From positions 310,001 through 374,000 of the forward strand of contig JAGYIS010000009.1 of assembly GCA_018402255.1 (NCBI GenBank): 64,000 bases of DNA, read 5' to 3'. How positions within the stretch are numbered: position 1 is the first letter of the stretch; each line of letters begins with the position of its first letter. The stretch is from Marinobacter sp. (GTDB lineage Bacteria > Pseudomonadota > Gammaproteobacteria > Pseudomonadales > Oleiphilaceae). Of the stretch, positions 62,293-64,000 are shown piece after piece. The notes below the pieces were generated by a model. It saw nothing but the letters and a program-made list of their open reading frames with translations. It had not been told where the DNA came from and ran no database searches. A program made the translations under genes and the position numbers.

Positions 62293-63597
62293 ATGCAAGT
62301 GTCTGTTGAAACGACCTCTAACATCGAGCGTCGCATGACGATTGGTGTGCCCGCCCAGGAAATCGACCAAGCGGTTCAGAAACGCCTGCAGGATACTGCT
62401 CGCACGGTTCGCCTGAACGGTTTCCGTCCTGGCAAGGTGCCCATGAGCGTGGTCAAGCGTCGTTTCGGTGAAAGCGTTCGCCAGGAAGTGGTTGGTGAAG
62501 CAATGCGCGACAACTACATCAAGGCACTGCAGGAGCAGGACGTCAACCCGGCTGGCTGGCCCAAGTTTGAGCCGAAGACCATGGAAGAGGGCAAAGACCT
62601 CGAGTTCGTGGCGATCTTCGAAGTGTTGCCAGAGATTGAACTGGGCGACCTGAGCAAGGTTAAGGTCGAAAAGCCGGTTGCTGAAGTTGCCGACAAAGAT
62701 ATCGACACCATGATCGATAATCTGCGTGGTCAGCAAGCCACCATGAAAGAAGTCAAGCGCAAGTCCAAGAACAAGGACATTGTGACCATCGACTTCAAAG
62801 GCACTATTGACGGTGAAGAGTTTGAAGGTGGCGCCGCTGAAGGGCATCGTTTGACTCTGGGTTCTGGCCAGATGATTCCTGGCTTTGAAAAAGCCATCGT
62901 AGGTGGCAAGACTGGCGAAGAACTGGAAATCGAAGTGGAGTTTCCAGCGGATTACCACAGCGAAGACCTGGCTGGTAAGCCTGCCAAGTTCGCCATTACC
63001 ATTCACAAAGTTGAAGAGCCTCAGCTGCCAGAGCTGAACGAAGAGTTCTTCAAGAAGTTTGGTATCGAAGCTGAAGACGAAGCCGCGTTCCGCGAAGAAG
63101 TGAAGAAGAACATGGAGCGGGAGCTCAAGCAGGCGGTATCCAACAAGGTCAAGAATGACGTTGTGGAAGGTTTGCTGGAAACCACAGAGCTGGAGATCCC
63201 GGCGGCACTGGTTGATCAGGAAATTGATCGCCTGCGCCAGGATGCGGTTCAGCGTTTCGGTGGTCAGGTTGATTTCCAGCAACTGCCGAAGGAAATCTTC
63301 GAAGAACAGGCCAAGCGTCGAGTCAAGACTGGCCTGTTGTTCCAGGAAGTTGTCAAAAAGAATGACCTGAAAGCAGAGCCTGCCCAGGTAGAGGAAAAGA
63401 TCCAGGAGATCGCCTCTACGTATGAACAACCTGAAGAAGTGATTGCGCACTTCAGCAGCAACCCGGATCAGAAGGCTCAGATTGAGGCCTCCGTACTTGA
63501 AGATGCCGTGGTTGACTTCGTATTGGGTCAGGCCAAGGTGACAGAGAAGAAAATGAAGTACGAAGAAGCGGTTCAGGCTGGTCAACCCCAGCGTTGA
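62293..63597 (+). CDS. tig: Trigger factor
   Basis: MQVSVETTSNIERRMTIGVPAQEIDQAVQKRLQDTARTVRLNGFRPGKVPMSVVKRRFG. Confidence 0.97.
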   Translation: MQVSVETTSNIERRMTIGVPAQEIDQAVQKRLQDTARTVRLNGFRPGKVPMSVVKRRFGESVRQEVVGEAMRDNYIKALQEQDVNPAGWPKFEPKTMEEGKDLEFVAIFEVLPEIELGDLSKVKVEKPVAEVADKDIDTMIDNLRGQQATMKEVKRKSKNKDIVTIDFKGTIDGEEFEGGAAEGHRLTLGSGQMIPGFEKAIVGGKTGEELEIEVEFPADYHSEDLAGKPAKFAITIHKVEEPQLPELNEEFFKKFGIEAEDEAAFREEVKKNMERELKQAVSNKVKNDVVEGLLETTELEIPAALVDQEIDRLRQDAVQRFGGQVDFQQLPKEIFEEQAKRRVKTGLLFQEVVKKNDLKAEPAQVEEKIQEIASTYEQPEEVIAHFSSNPDQKAQIEASVLEDAVVDFVLGQAKVTEKKMKYEEAVQAGQPQR

Positions 63598-63630
63598 TTG
63601 TTCCGGGCGTCGCCCGGAATCGCTTTCTGG

Positions 63631-63656
63631 AAACAGCCGGCGTGTCCGGCTGTTTT
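63631..63656 (+). terminator. Terminator-like hairpin between tig and clpP
   Basis: aaacagccggcgtgtccggctgtttt. Confidence 0.75.
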
Positions 63657-63760
63657 CATCTGGGCTCAGTGGTGGCAGAGTATGAAGGTATTCCGACAAT
63701 GACTTCCGGATACCCTGCCGAGGGGTCCATGCCCACAGTTCATAAGGAGTTCAGGCGCAC

Positions 63761-64000
63761 ATGACGCAGAAACCGTTTGATGGCCCTACAATGATAACCA
63801 GCGCCGGCCTGGTGCCGATGGTAATTGAGCAGACGGCGCGCGGAGAGCGTTCCTTCGACATCTATTCACGTCTTCTCAAAGAACGTGTGATCTTTCTGGT
63901 GGGCCAGGTCGAAGACCACATGGCCAACCTGGTGGTTGCCCAGCTGCTGTTCCTGGAATCCGAAAATCCGGACAAGGACATTCACCTGTACATCAACAGC
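63761..64000 (+). CDS. clpP: ATP-dependent Clp protease proteolytic subunit (partial, runs off the window)
   Basis: [80 protein letters not shown]. Confidence 0.96.
   Translation, partial: MTQKPFDGPTMITSAGLVPMVIEQTARGERSFDIYSRLLKERVIFLVGQVEDHMANLVVAQLLFLESENPDKDIHLYINS

Noticed and set aside
62260-63699. 479-aa minus-strand ORF opposite tig
   Set aside because: Antisense shadow of trigger factor.

Overview
The window is about 64 kb of a gammaproteobacterial chromosome. Gene content and protein style look Marinobacter-like; this is inference, no search was run. Most of it is core housekeeping DNA: a partial secD; rnk; znuA; gltX with tRNA-Ala and tRNA-Glu; queD; ppsR/ppsA; rraA; rne/rluC; sppA-maf-yceD-rpmF-plsX-fabD-fabG-acpP-fabF-pabC-mltG-tmk; an AraC-type regulator with putP; acnB; miaE; fpr; lpxH-ppiB; glnS-cysS; glcB; folD; a tRNA Pro-Arg-His-Leu cluster; tig; and a partial clpP. 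No phage, IS, CRISPR or classical defence island was seen. Main points for follow-up: (1) a family of GGGGTC-A/T-GACCCC palindromes placed 0-13 bp from the stop codons of four minus-strand genes, one of which (queD) takes its stop codon from the palindrome; (2) three genes (a receiver-domain protein, a PreP-like M16 peptidase, acnB) each broken by an apparent one-base deletion in a homopolymer; (3) a three-part fusion of a membrane domain, a PQQ-type sugar-dehydrogenase propeller and an orphan C-terminal domain, divergent from an LtaS-like/GDPD pair; (4) a direct-repeat operator between an AraC regulator and putP, a Zur-like box between znuA and gltX, and an inverted repeat upstream of fpr; (5) a receiver protein with a C-terminal membrane anchor beside a PEGA-MORN protein; and (6) an RsbRD_N-PAS-GGDEF-EAL protein whose EAL motifs look degenerate.
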